A stretch of 64,000 nucleotides of DNA from NCBI GenBank assembly GCA_016801845.1, contig CM028907.1:23314598-23378597 (forward strand), written 5' to 3'. Made by a program: the position numbers and the translations under genes. Numbering within the stretch: the first letter of the stretch is position 1; the number at the start of each line of letters is the position of its first letter. Below, one piece after another: positions 50,835-61,705 of this stretch. Below the pieces are notes generated by a model. That model made no database searches. It was not told the DNA's origin and worked only from the letters and a program-made list of their open reading frames with translations. The DNA comes from Polydactylus sextarius (Eukaryota; Chordata; Actinopteri; Polynemidae).

Positions 50835-53800
50835 ATGGTAAGACGGATCTTTAGCTGCTGATTGTCGCATAGTAAAGCAATAAATGATAACTTTAAGGCG
50901 CTTTTTTTTCCTTTGTGGTTGCTGGTGTTTGTCCAGAGATGCGCTAACCATTGACATTGACCGGAGGACGCAGCGACATTTAATGTAACTTTGTGTTAAT
51001 ATTAAAACTGTCGGCGCTTTATCGTTTTTTCGAGGTTTTATCGTTTGAAACACAAAGAGCAGATCTGTCACCCGCAGTTTGTGGCGCAGTTACAACAAGG
51101 TGCAGATAGGAGACTGACTGGACACGATGTTAAAAACCCGCAGATGCAGCGTGATGTTAATGTGACGCTAATAAGACACTGCGTCTTTGTTTGTTTCCGC
51201 TGTTACTGTACATTCATACATCTTCCTCCATTTTAATAAATGAGCGCAGGTTGTGGCGTGGCAGTGGCGTCATGACATCATGTTATCCAACCAATCACGA
51301 CCCGATATCTGTCGGTTTGAATCTTGGTTCGAAAATCTGCGAATTTAACAATTTTCCGCTTCATTTAGAAAAATCACGGCGAATTAAATCGTAAAGGACG
51401 GCGACGTGTGACTAACCTATAAGTGTTCTTCATTTCGGCTTAAATATAAATTATCTAATCATAATTTATCATCTTTAAATCTCATCTATTGCTTCACTAC
51501 ACCACTGATTATTGTGCACACTGATGAGCGCCCTTGAGATATGTAAACTGGAAATTAAAATATATAGTGTAATTGATTGATTACAATCAAGCCGAATTAA
51601 GGAGTTTTATCAACTGCATTTTACTGTGCATTTAACTTATCATTATAAATACATACGGTGATCCTACACTGCTTGATTTTCTCAATGGAGTATGGTAATA
51701 GGTCATGTCGGCCACACTAGTGACACATATGAACAGATCCTGTTTGTTTCCGCCTCCAGGCTGAACCAATCCGTGTCCTGGTGACTGGTGCCGCCGGTCA
51801 GATCGCCTACTCCCTGCTGTACAGCATCGCCAAGGGAGATGTGTTCGGGAAGGACCAGGTAAGACCCAGACCAGGACTGAGCTTTGACTCCTCTGATTAC
51901 ATAACCAGCAGGAGCAGTTGACAGCTGGGTCACTCTTATGTAACAGATTCACTATGAATAAATCATGGTGAGATGCTTTCAGCTTAGTGGAGTCCTGATT
52001 AGTGTCAGAGCAGAATATGAAAACATCAAGGGTCATTATTTAACTTCAGACAGGAGGAAAGTGACGATTAGGGGTTTAGCTGTTTTTTTTTTTTTTATCG
52101 ATTTACAAGTTAATAAAGTTAATCATTTATAAGTTGTATCTTTATAAGTTAATAAATTAAATTGAATATTTAAAAAGCATCATCAAGGGCAGAAATAACA
52201 ACTTTTGCTACATTTAAGGACTTTTTAAAAAAAATAAAATAAATAAATTTCCCCAAAAATCACATTTATTAATTTCATCAGCATTGACTAAAGATGTTAT
52301 AGTTTGTGTAAAGTGCCAGTGTTGTAACCTAAAACATGACCTTTAAGAGTCATTGAACGTGGCCTGCAGAGGCCTTGAAAGTCATTGCGAGGTTCAAGGA
52401 CAGAGCAGGTGGTGATCTGTGTGTTTTGGTCGCTCCGTGTTCGTTTGACTGCAATAAATCGATTTGCTGCTGACGTCTCTGCTCTCTCTGTCGTCAGCCG
52501 ATCATCTTGGTGCTGCTTGACATCCCCCCCATGCTGCCGGTGCTGGACGGAGTCGTCATGGAGCTGCAGGACTGCGCCCTCCCCCTGCTGAGGGGTGAGT
52601 CCATGCAAATCTAACCTGAACTGTTCCATGCATTGATTTTTATTGTGAAAGTCCTGACAGGAAGTCGTGACTTGTATGCGGCAACCTCCTGATGATAACA
52701 CACTGTCTAATGTAGAACTTTTCCTGTTCTAAACATCTGGACAAAGAAGTTTTTTATTTATGGAAGGAATTTATTTTGAAAGGTCTGCAGCTGCTAACCA
52801 GCGAGCCCTGCAACCTGCAGGTGGCGACGGTAGTTCCTGTCCCGGCTGCAGTTAGCGTGCTAGCTGTTTAACAGCAGGCCGGTTAACTGAATATTTTATC
52901 TGCTGTCAAATTAAAATGTTTATTAATAAGTGACATGGGATCAGATCAGACTTGCTGAGACCTGATCCAGGATTTTAGGAGCGGCAGAGGATTTTCTAAG
53001 ACCAGGAGCAGGATTTGAACAACTCTACATCACTTGTGCTTACATACATGTTTATTCTTTCACCTGTAAAGATGTTTTTTACTTATTTTCTCTTCTAATC
53101 TCTGACGTGTATCATTAACCTGCTGAGTCTGAACGTATTGACAAGGACACTGATCCATCAGTGCTGATAAGCTGCATTGATGGGCTTTTTTTCTTAAAAG
53201 CAACATCTTTGTACCTCGACCCTCTGAACATGCCGCTTACTATCATGGTGTTTACATCAGATTCCTCTATTATGCAGTTTATTACTGTTTTAATAATAAT
53301 GTCAGATTATCAGAGAGTCTCAGATAAGTAACAGGATCCTGATGATAACATACAGATAACATACAGATATGAGACTGAACTTCAGACACTTCACATCAGC
53401 TCCTCCTTCATTGTTGTCCCCACCTCAGCTCTGATTGGCTGCCTGCTGAGACACCGCAGCAGCCAATCAGGAGTCTTGTTTTAGACACTCCTTCCTCCTG
53501 CCCACAGCGGCAAAGACAAGGCTTCACCACAGAGGTTATGAAGGACAAATTAAAAACACACACTCAGTCCAGAAGAATGGTGCAGCCTCCATTTTAAGGT
53601 GGTAACATGAGAACATTTTACAGCTTTCATCCACTGAGGAGACAAATCTAAATTCAATCTAAACACAGTTTTTCAGAAAGCAGAGTGAGTTTTAAAGTGA
53701 CACTCACTGTCATTATTAATCTGTTCAGATCCTGATCCTGGTCTCCATAAAGTCCTGGATCAGGTCTCAGTGAGTACGATCTGATTCCACCTCATTTATT

Positions 53801-56800
53801 AATAAACATTATAGATTGACATCAGATAAAACCTTCAGTCTCTGTTAATCAGCCTGTTGTCAAACAGCTAGTATGCTACCTGCAGCTGGAACAGGAACTA
53901 GCGTTGCCACTTGCAGGTTGAGACGTAACAAAGCGGGGCTAGCTGGTCAGCAGCTGCTGACTTTTCAAAATAAAATCCATCCGTTAGAATCAACATGAAC
54001 TAAACAACAATCAGTAAAAACAGGAAGTAGAGATTTGTGCTTTGTGCCTTGTGACAGATTTTGTATCATGTGAGTTGAGTGATTTGACATATAATATTTG
54101 ACCAGATTGGCTGCTGCTGGAAAATGTTACAACATTTTAAAAAATGAAAACAGTGTACGTCCCTGATGTCTCCCCCCACAGATGTTATCCCCACTGACAA
54201 GGTGGAGGTCGGCTTCAAGGACCTGGACGCTGCCATCTTGGTTGGCTCCATGCCCAGGAAGGAGGGGATGGAGAGGAAGGACCTGCTGAAGGCCAATGTG
54301 GCCATCTTCAAGACCCAGGGTGCCGCTCTGGACAAGTACGCCAAGAAGACCGTCAAGGTTTGTGTCGAGTTGTCGGCTGCCTCCATGTTACATCATCACA
54401 CTCATCTTTTGTTCATGTTTTATCTCTATTTAAAGCACCAAACAACCAACAGTTTCACCTCACAGTGCACAGGATGTTACTCATCTACTGCTGCTTTGGT
54501 TTGTTAATTTGTATGTTTGTTAAGTAAAGGCTCTGAAGTTTTCATCCTCCACTGAAAGTTACAAGTTACAACGTCGTAAACTGAACAATAAATGAGCTTT
54601 AGTTCAGAGATACCAGCGGTATCCTTAAAGTTGTCTTACATATTGTATTTAAACAGTTTTTAAAGAGTATGTGAACCTGCAGGGACCTGCTACTGGACCG
54701 TCTGACAAACAGGAAATGAAAGTTCTTACGCAGCATCTCTTTTCTCCAGACTGAACTCTTTCCTTTAAAAAAAAAAAAAAAAAAAACGACTGTCTGTTCA
54801 TCTCATGGCAGCTTCATGATTCTGCTGAGTTCAGAAACAAAAATCCTCTGAAGCTGCAGAGGTCAAAGTTTGGTGAACGAACTGCACCTCTGTCAATCAG
54901 CAGGAAGTTGCTGAACAACCTAAAGCATGGGTTGGCGTGATGACAGAGGTTCAGTCTGTGCTGAGGTCAGAGGTCGAAGCCAAACATGTAAAGAGCCCAT
55001 GGAAAACAGTTTTTAACGCTACGTTCGTCAGAGAGAAACTTATTTGATCCAGATTTCTCTCCAGTATTTAACACAGAAGAAGTCCATCGTAGACTCACCC
55101 ACAAATGTGTGAATGGTCTATTTGTCCTGCTCTCGGGTTTTCAAGGATTCTGGGGAAAAACAAGTATCAAGGACGTTTGTTTGGAGACAAACTGTGTTTT
55201 TGTGGTTGGAACATCTTGGGAACAGTATGTGACAGAGCAGCTCCACAGATGTGGCTCTGGGATCAGTAGTTGTTAAAGTGTAGCAACACATTTTCTATTT
55301 ATCTGACTGATACTTGATGAGTTTTAAAGTAAAAAAGATGAGAGGATTTCACCTGAAGGGGGCGCTGTTAATTAATGTAAAATTAATCAGAGTGTTGCAG
55401 TAAAGTGCATCTGAAATGATTTTATACACAATACAAAGCATATATCAGTATATAGTTGTAGAGAAGTCGTCACTGCCTTTCTCCTGAATATTGATTACTG
55501 TCTGTTTTTGATTGAGGGTGGGTTTTTTTTTTTTTTTTTTGTTCTTAGGTTTTGGTGGTTGGAAATCCGGCAAACACCAACTGTCTGATTGCAGCCAAGT
55601 CGGCACCTTCCATCCCCAAAGAGAACTTCTCCTGCCTCACCCGACTGGACCACAACAGAGCCTCCTCCCAGGTGCTCGCCGACTTCCACTGTTACTCATT
55701 TTGAGGACAAACCACAAACCTCCTCACACCTGAGCGTACCAATCTGCTGTATCCACAGGTGGCGATGCGTTGCAGCGTTTCCTCTGACAACGTGAAGAAC
55801 GTGATCATCTGGGGAAACCACTCCTCCACTCAGTACCCCGACGTCCACCACGCTAAGGTCAACGTCAACGGCTCCGAGGTGGCGGCCTACGACGCCATCA
55901 AGGACGACGCCTGGCTCAGAGGCGACTTCATCTCAGTGAGAATCTACATTCACATCTACGTTTGGTTTTTAAAGAAAAAGGATAGAAAGTTTGATTCCAC
56001 ATGTTGATTTCATCCCCCCCCTCTCCCCATCTGTCTTCCCCACGTAGACGGTGCAGCAGCGCGGCGCCGCCGTCATCAAGGCCAGGAAGCTGTCCAGCGC
56101 CATGTCTGCTGCCAAGGCCATCTGTGACCACATGAGGGACATCTGGTTCGGCACCAAGGAGGTCGGTGTGGACGGACGCTAGCTCTGAATTGTCTGTTTA
56201 AACCTTGAAGTTGTAGCTTTTTTGCGTCGTTTTCCAGGCTTGAGGAAAGTTTAACAAACTGCAGAACAAACACGAAATGTAAACAAGTAAACTGAGACGT
56301 GTAAATACCAGTTTACATGAGACTTCAGTCAAACCTGACATTCAACTTATCAGAGCTGTATAGTTTCACTAACAGCCACAGAGACAAACAGTGAACCGAC
56401 ATAACATCACCATCCACCCTGTCGAAAGACGGCTGCTCTCTACTGGTGGAAAAGTGAAAATCATTTTGTTTATCAGCAAAACTGGTTTAATTTCAAGTTT
56501 GATGTTTGATGGTCTGAGTTAAAGCAAAAGTCAGAGTCAGATTTGCCGTCAGTTCTCGTGTTGATGTGTTGTTCTGGTCATAACTGTCCTGTGTTTCCTC
56601 GACAGGGTGAATTCATCTCCATGGGTGTTTACGCCGCTGGAAACTCCTACGGCATCCCAGAGGACCTTATCTACTCCTTCCCCATCCAGATCAAGGTCAG
56701 TCCGAGCAATCGGAGGCCGTGTTTGTCAGCGTTGTTCTTGTAGAACCAGTTGTTTGTAACAGATCCAGGATTTTTCCATTAAACTGGTTTTTCTGGTTAA

Positions 56801-56958
56801 AAACTGACAAAAAAAACTATTTCCTGTTTCCACAGAACAAGACCTGGAAAGTGGTGGACGGACTTCCCATCAACGACTTCTCCCGAGCCAAGATGGACGC
56901 CACAGCGGCCGAGCTGGTGGAGGAGCGAGACACCGCCCTGGACTTTCTGTCCCAGTGA
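50835..56958 (+). CDS. mdh1: Cytosolic malate dehydrogenase, nine coding exons, complete
   Basis: Catalyses malate + NAD+ to oxaloacetate + NADH in the cytosol, as part of the malate-aspartate shuttle. Coding exons: 50835-50837 (ATG only), 51760-51858, 52498-52594, 54182-54357, 55549-55671, 55759-55935, 56048-56161, 56606-56695 and 56836-56958. Total 1002 nt, 333 residues (human MDH1 has 334). The NAD-binding loop is VTGAAGQIAYS (about 9-19). Substrate-binding Arg92 and Arg98 lie in GSMPRKEGMER, Asn131 in VVGNP, Asp159 and Arg162 in RLDHNR, and the catalytic His187 in WGNHSSTQYP. The C-terminus ends DFLSQ where human has FEFLSSA. All introns are GT-AG; the donor after exon 7, GAG|GTCGGT, is weak. 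Intron 3 holds a 1.2-kb inverted-repeat element. The gene looks intact. Confidence 0.97.
52770..53975. mobile_element. Inverted-repeat (foldback/MITE-like) element in mdh1 intron 3
   Basis: Left arm 52770-52975 and right arm 53751-53975 are imperfect reverse complements over about 200-225 bp. Both outer ends read TTATTTTGAAA followed by an AGTC/GGTC step and GCAGCTGCT. Both inner ends read GAGACCTGATCCAGGA. The roughly 775-bp centre shows no transposase-like reading frame. A related single arm lies at 31671-31850. The structure suggests a non-autonomous DNA element with long terminal inverted repeats; superfamily not determined, and I could not define target-site duplications. Confidence 0.6.
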
Positions 56959-57024
56959 CTGACTCCTCCTGCTGGTCGTCAGCAGCACTTACACCCACAG
57001 AAAACCTGCTGCTCTCGGCTCTGA
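56956..57024 (+). CDS. mdh1: Predicted stop-readthrough extension of mdh1 with a peroxisomal signal
   Basis: In frame with mdh1, the UGA stop (56956-56958) is followed by CTG and then 20 more sense codons before the next stop, TGA at 57022-57024. The extension begins Leu-Thr-Pro-Pro and ends Cys-Cys-Ser-Arg-Leu. Ser-Arg-Leu at a C-terminus fits the PTS1 consensus that targets proteins to peroxisomes. In mammals, readthrough of MDH1 at UGA-CUA yields MDH1x with a C-terminal PTS1, so this fits that known mechanism. The +4 C is favourable; the third base differs from the best context, CUA. Readthrough here is predicted, not shown. Confidence 0.7.
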
Positions 57025-57310
57025 AGATGAAGGTCCTCCACCACTACGACCATCCCAGCTGGTGTCCGTGTGTTATCTCTTTGTGCGTGTGTGAGTGTGT
57101 ACGTCGGTGCGCAAGTGTGTGTGAGTGTGTGTGAGTGTGTGTCATTAGGCCACTTCTTCAGGTTTTCAGGAAAACCTGTTCAGTAATGCCGACAACCTGG
57201 CCGAAAGAGTGTGTCTGTTTGTAGATGATACAACGTTAACACATGCTAGCTGTTCAGAAACTGTAACGCAACAAGTTATCACCAATAAAACCACAACAAA
57301 CCTGAGTCCA
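56959..57310 (+). terminator. mdh1: mdh1 3' UTR and polyadenylation signal
   Basis: AATAAA at 57284-57289, about 325 nt after the stop, with a TGTGTTT element near 57320. The UTR contains a GTGTGTGAG-rich stretch at about 57085-57140. Confidence 0.7.
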
Positions 57311-57364
57311 GACGCTTGTGTTTCATTTAAACTGTAGATTGTTGCATCTGACCCTTTAAAGCAG

Positions 57365-57590
57365 TTGTGTATTATAAAGTTATATGCTATATTAGCATAT
57401 ATAGTAACTTTGCTACATAAACTAATTAGCTACATTAGGTAACTTGGCTACGTTAGCTGATTTTGCCACGTCAGCAAATGGCTATGTTAGCAAACTTTAC
57501 TGCGTTAATTTGGCTACATTATCTAACTTTAGATATCTCAGCTAACTTTGACACCTCAGGTAATGTAGCCACTTCAGCTAACTTAGCATG
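57365..57590. repeat. GCTAA-type repeat downstream of mdh1
   Basis: Units such as ACGTTAGCTGATTTTGCCAC and TCAGCTAACTTTGACACC, of the same family as 3196-3640. Confidence 0.5.
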
Positions 57591-57660
57591 ATTAACCTTT
57601 GAAATTAAACAGTTTAGTCTCCACCTGTGAAGAATACGGAGACGAAGGAAGCAGCTTTAG

Positions 57661-58313
57661 TCCCAAAGAACAGCAGCACTTGAGTGATTTGTAGAAAACA
57701 GATGTTGATCAAAAGAAGGTGATATACAAAGTATGTGGTGCAGCAGCTGCCACATCACAGGACAACACCACAAAACAATAGCAACACTAGCAGCACCACA
57801 GACGTCTGTACGAGGAGTGATGCTACAAAGTGTCAGGAAACAACTTGGTCAATGATCCTGCTCATTAAAAGAAACAAACACTTGTAGCTCTTCATTCATA
57901 TCTATGTTCTCATTGTTTCTATGATATAGATTATTGACTCACAAAGTCAATAATCAACTTTAGCTTCACTTAAAAAAAAAAAAAAACAAAGTGAGTGCTG
58001 ATCTCCCCAAAATGTTCTGCTCTACTATAAACTCAAGATTTTTGTCACTAACTAATCAAATAAACTTAAAAACTCTTCTTGTCAATATAAATATCACAGG
58101 TTTCTGCTGAAATTCTGGAACAAAACAGTCTGATCCGTGTTCTTTCCTCTTTTGTAAGTAAGACACTAAAACCAAAACTAGAAATACTATGAAGGTTTCA
58201 TTTATCAGTTAATGTTCCTGCTTCCTTCTCTCTGTTACATTCATCAGAACATTAAACCAAACTTCGATAAAAAGTCGTCAGTTTTAAAGGTTCAACAGAC
58301 TGGTTCTTCCAGT
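57661..58313 (+). repeat. Dispersed repeat, copy B, downstream of mdh1
   Basis: Direct repeat of 49731-50234. The 3' 440 bp are nearly identical. Copy B has about 190 bp extra after AACAGCAGCAC (about 57680-57870), which copy A lacks or has lost. The two copies bracket the mdh1 gene about 8 kb apart. Confidence 0.75.
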
Positions 58314-58621
58314 GTTGGAGGTTGATCCTTGAAGGTGATGATGCCTGTTTATACAAGTTCAAAGTGATTCACCTGCTGGTGAAAGAGACCAAACCCACAC
58401 ACTTTATTTATCATTTCATGATTGATTTGTATACTTCCAACTTTAACTATTCATTTTTGTCAAGTGTAATAACTGTATAACAAAATTATGCACATGAATG
58501 ATTTCCTAGGATGTTAATTAAAGTGCATAATTGCAAAGTTTTGACCAAATAGAAAGAATAGTCAACAGTTAAATGTCAAACATCGTCAAAACCGGGTCAA
58601 ATATCCTCAACTTTATTTCCA

Positions 58622-58675
<54 letters not shown>

Positions 58676-59449
58676 CAGCATCATAAGAGACATGGGGAAG
58701 TAAAGATGATATGAAAAAGAAAACAAATGTTTTAAGCCTCAAATTTAAAGACAGTTTGTTTGGTGAATAGAAACACTTTCATTTATTATTCAATTTTGAT
58801 TTCATTCCCACAGTGAGAGCTTTTATTATGAAAGGGAAAAACAGGGAAAAGAGAAAAGAAATTCATGTTTTTCATCATCAGTTTCCATTTAATCCCAGTC
58901 CTGTGTACAACATAAATGGGCCTTAACAGTGAAACCCTGAACCTGCCTGATGTTTTCTGCAGGGGAGTCTTTCAACCACGAGGTGGCAGTATCCGTCTAA
59001 ACCGAAATTATTTGATACTTTCTACTTTTTTTTTGATGATCTCAGGGAGGACCACCACACCAACATGAGGCTGGATCCTGAAAAACATTTACTCTAAACA
59101 TAATATGTTACTATAACAGACTGAAATACATTATTTAAGCACCTTTAACACAGTTTAATAAATGAAATTACTAAACATTCCAGTCTATAGGTTACTATAT
59201 AATTATTACGGTAACATTATAGTATATTATAGTAAAATCGTATAGTAGGTTATAGTAAAATCAAATTATTGGCAGCTGAAGCTCTTTTAATTAACTCATA
59301 AACCTAAAAATATAATCATTTTAATTAGTAAAATGAACTGATTAGATACATTTAATTAAATAAAAATATGTTGTATTTATTTTTCTAGATATTTACTTTA
59401 CATTCGTTTAAACAAAACCTGTATTTCAGTAAAATGTTTCAGATGTAAC
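58314..59449. other. mdh1-ugp2 intergenic spacer
   Basis: AT-rich, with an (ATT)n array. No gene or clear regulatory signal until the ugp2 CpG promoter. Confidence 0.6.
58621..58676. repeat. (ATT)n microsatellite
   Basis: About 18 perfect units between mdh1 and ugp2. Confidence 0.95.
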
Positions 59450-59600
59450 AGTAACCGCTACAGGTGAAGTGGGCGTGGTTCGCCGGTGGCTGTGTTTGAT
59501 CAACAGGTATTTCTGACCAATCACCGGCCTCCGTTGTTGCCCCGTGCTTACGTCACGCGTCACCGAGGGCGGAAGCGGTAGCGGGTTTGGTTGTCCGCGG
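59450..59600 (+). promoter_or_regulatory. ugp2: ugp2 promoter, CpG-rich, with CRE and CCAAT
   Basis: A CpG-rich block with a GGGCGTGG KLF/SP-type site near 59470, CCAAT at 59517-59521 and a CRE-like TTACGTCA at 59548-59555, then GGGCGGAAGCGG. No TATA box is seen. The next + strand gene is ugp2, and the first donor follows at 59780/59781, so I assign it to ugp2. A bidirectional role is possible but no minus-strand gene is seen nearby. Confidence 0.55.
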
Positions 59601-59780
59601 TGACCAGCAGTTAACGGCAGGAAGATGAAACTGTAACCGCTTTAAAATACCGCGACTGTCGCTTTGGTTCCAGTTCAGACTCTGAGGCTGAGTCCGGGTC
59701 TGAGCTGCGTCCGTCCCCCGGGCTGAGGTCTGAGCTGGGCCGAGTGCTGGAGCCTGTTCTGCGGCTGCGACAGAGAGTTG
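59575..59780 (+). other. ugp2: Probable first, non-coding exon of ugp2
   Basis: GC-rich sequence ending at the donor GAG|GTGGGT (59780/59781). It has a minimal upstream ORF, Met-Lys-Leu-stop, starting at 59625. One frame is open from after a TAA near 59610 to the donor and is Ser/Glu/Leu-rich but has no ATG. I therefore treat it as 5' UTR; an alternative coding start upstream is not excluded. Confidence 0.45.
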
Positions 59781-61705
59781 AGGTGGGTGACAGCTCCGAG
59801 AGTTGACAATAATAACAAATCTAACGTGGTTTCATAAAAGATAGAAACTGTGAACTGTGTGTGTGTGTGTGCGCGCGTGTGCGTGTGTGCGCGCGCGTGT
59901 TTGTGCGTGCGCGCGCGTGCGTGTGTCATGTAATATATTAGAATTAGAATTAGAATAAAGTTGTGTGTCTGCTGAATCATCTTTCAGGTCTGTTCAGTAC
60001 AAAATACTCAAACTATTTTAAATGTGTTTTAAATGACCAGTGAATGTGTGTCCTGCTGTTTTGTCTCCTGTTGCTGTAAACTAAATGTTTACTAAGTAAC
60101 ATTTTTGCAGGAACGAGTTTTAGACCTTTGGGGGGCGCCACCTCTAACGACAAAATGACAGGCTTATATATAAATTTATGATTTTATACATGTATAGGTC
60201 AATACTGTGGAGTTCTGTTTTGTGGAACATCATTCTGATCTCACATGCAGACCTTTAAATCAATAATTTAACATTAACATCTGTGGAATAACAGACGAAT
60301 AATAAACGCCAACATAACAGCCCCTGCTGGCTGGCTAAATGTCCTAAGCTTATGACATTTACTTGTCGTAAGTAAGTGTAATAACCCCGTCCCCTTCATG
60401 TTAGCTACTGTGTAATGATCCAAACTAAGTGTTTGTTTAATTTAATCAGTTTGATTTTAATTAGGTAATTGATGTTTTCAAATCAGACTGAGACGTTCTG
60501 ATCAGTGACACTGATTCATGATGGTTGCTGTGGGTATCCAGGATATTTTGGGGTTTTTATTTGCTCGGTGGTCAGAAGTGGAGGTGTGGCAGCCAACTTT
60601 GTACAGTCACTGGTCCTATAAATGTAAACATACAAAACAGTCCAATTCAATCAGAATAATGACCACGTTAACTAGACACTTTAACACAACTTAAGGAGCT
60701 AGCACATAATAATGTATAAGAGCTAGTGACAAAACCATTAATTAAACAATTCTATATTGTAATACATGATATAAAATTTCTTTTTTTGTATTTTTCTTGT
60801 CAGGTAACTTTAATGGTTAATTGAGTCATCAGTTGTTGGTATCTTTATCTAGATACATCATGTCAAGTCGTCCCAGTCTTGTGAATGTGATATATCGTTA
60901 ATACTTGAAGCAAATTTCATTAAATTTTGCAAAAACAACAACTTCGACTCAACATTGAATTGTTTATATTTTGGTCTGCAAAATTGTCTGCACAAAACAT
61001 TTTTTTAGATTGATTAGAGATACAAGACATTTAAAATCATAAATAAAAATATTATACCACTCTCTCGTTATCAGACACAGATACAGCTCTTAAGATGACC
61101 AGTTGGTGGCGATGTTCAGCGGTGAGGCGGTACTTCTGGCTACACCTCCACGACAATTTCCATGCTATTCTCGTGAGTGTGCCAGTCGTGTTTCTTCAAA
61201 TTCAGCACAAACCTTCACTGAGACTCGTGACTGTATTTTGGTTAAAGGTTAAAGGTCAAGGTCACAGTGACCTCTCAGAGCAGTGAAATTCAGGAAGTCG
61301 TGCGCTCACTACCCGTAGACTGCTAATGAATGAACCGTGTTGTTATTTAGTGTCGATCGCTGCTTTACATCGCGTCCCAGGAGTGTGTGACCTCAGTGGG
61401 CCGGACACACACACACACACCCTGTCCGTGTGTGATTGGTGTGAGTGTGTGTGGGCAGGCCTTGTGTTGAGCTCAGGGTCGGTGCTGCAGACATGTGACC
61501 TTCCTCTGAGCTGAGGATGAGGAGGACGCCTGTTGTTCTCTGACGTCTGCTGATTCCACTCTGTTATTTTTTTTTTTATTTCATTGGGACCATTTTTTCA
61601 CTCTGCACCATCACATGGACTCACACTGACCTCACGAAGCAGCACCAACACGTCCACACACATTTTTAATTCACTGTCTGAGGTTTTGAAACTGCCGCTG
61701 GTAAA
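59781..61705 (+). other. ugp2: ugp2 intron 1 and start of coding exon 1
   Basis: AT-rich intron after the GT/GC alternating tract. The exact acceptor of the exon carrying the ATG at 61706 is not clear. A CA array lies at about 61408-61420. Confidence 0.45.
59858..59928. repeat. (GT)n/(GC)n alternating tract in ugp2 intron 1
   Basis: A mixed GT and GCGC alternating purine-pyrimidine tract 80 bp after the ugp2 first exon, the kind of sequence that readily adopts Z-DNA. Confidence 0.85.
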
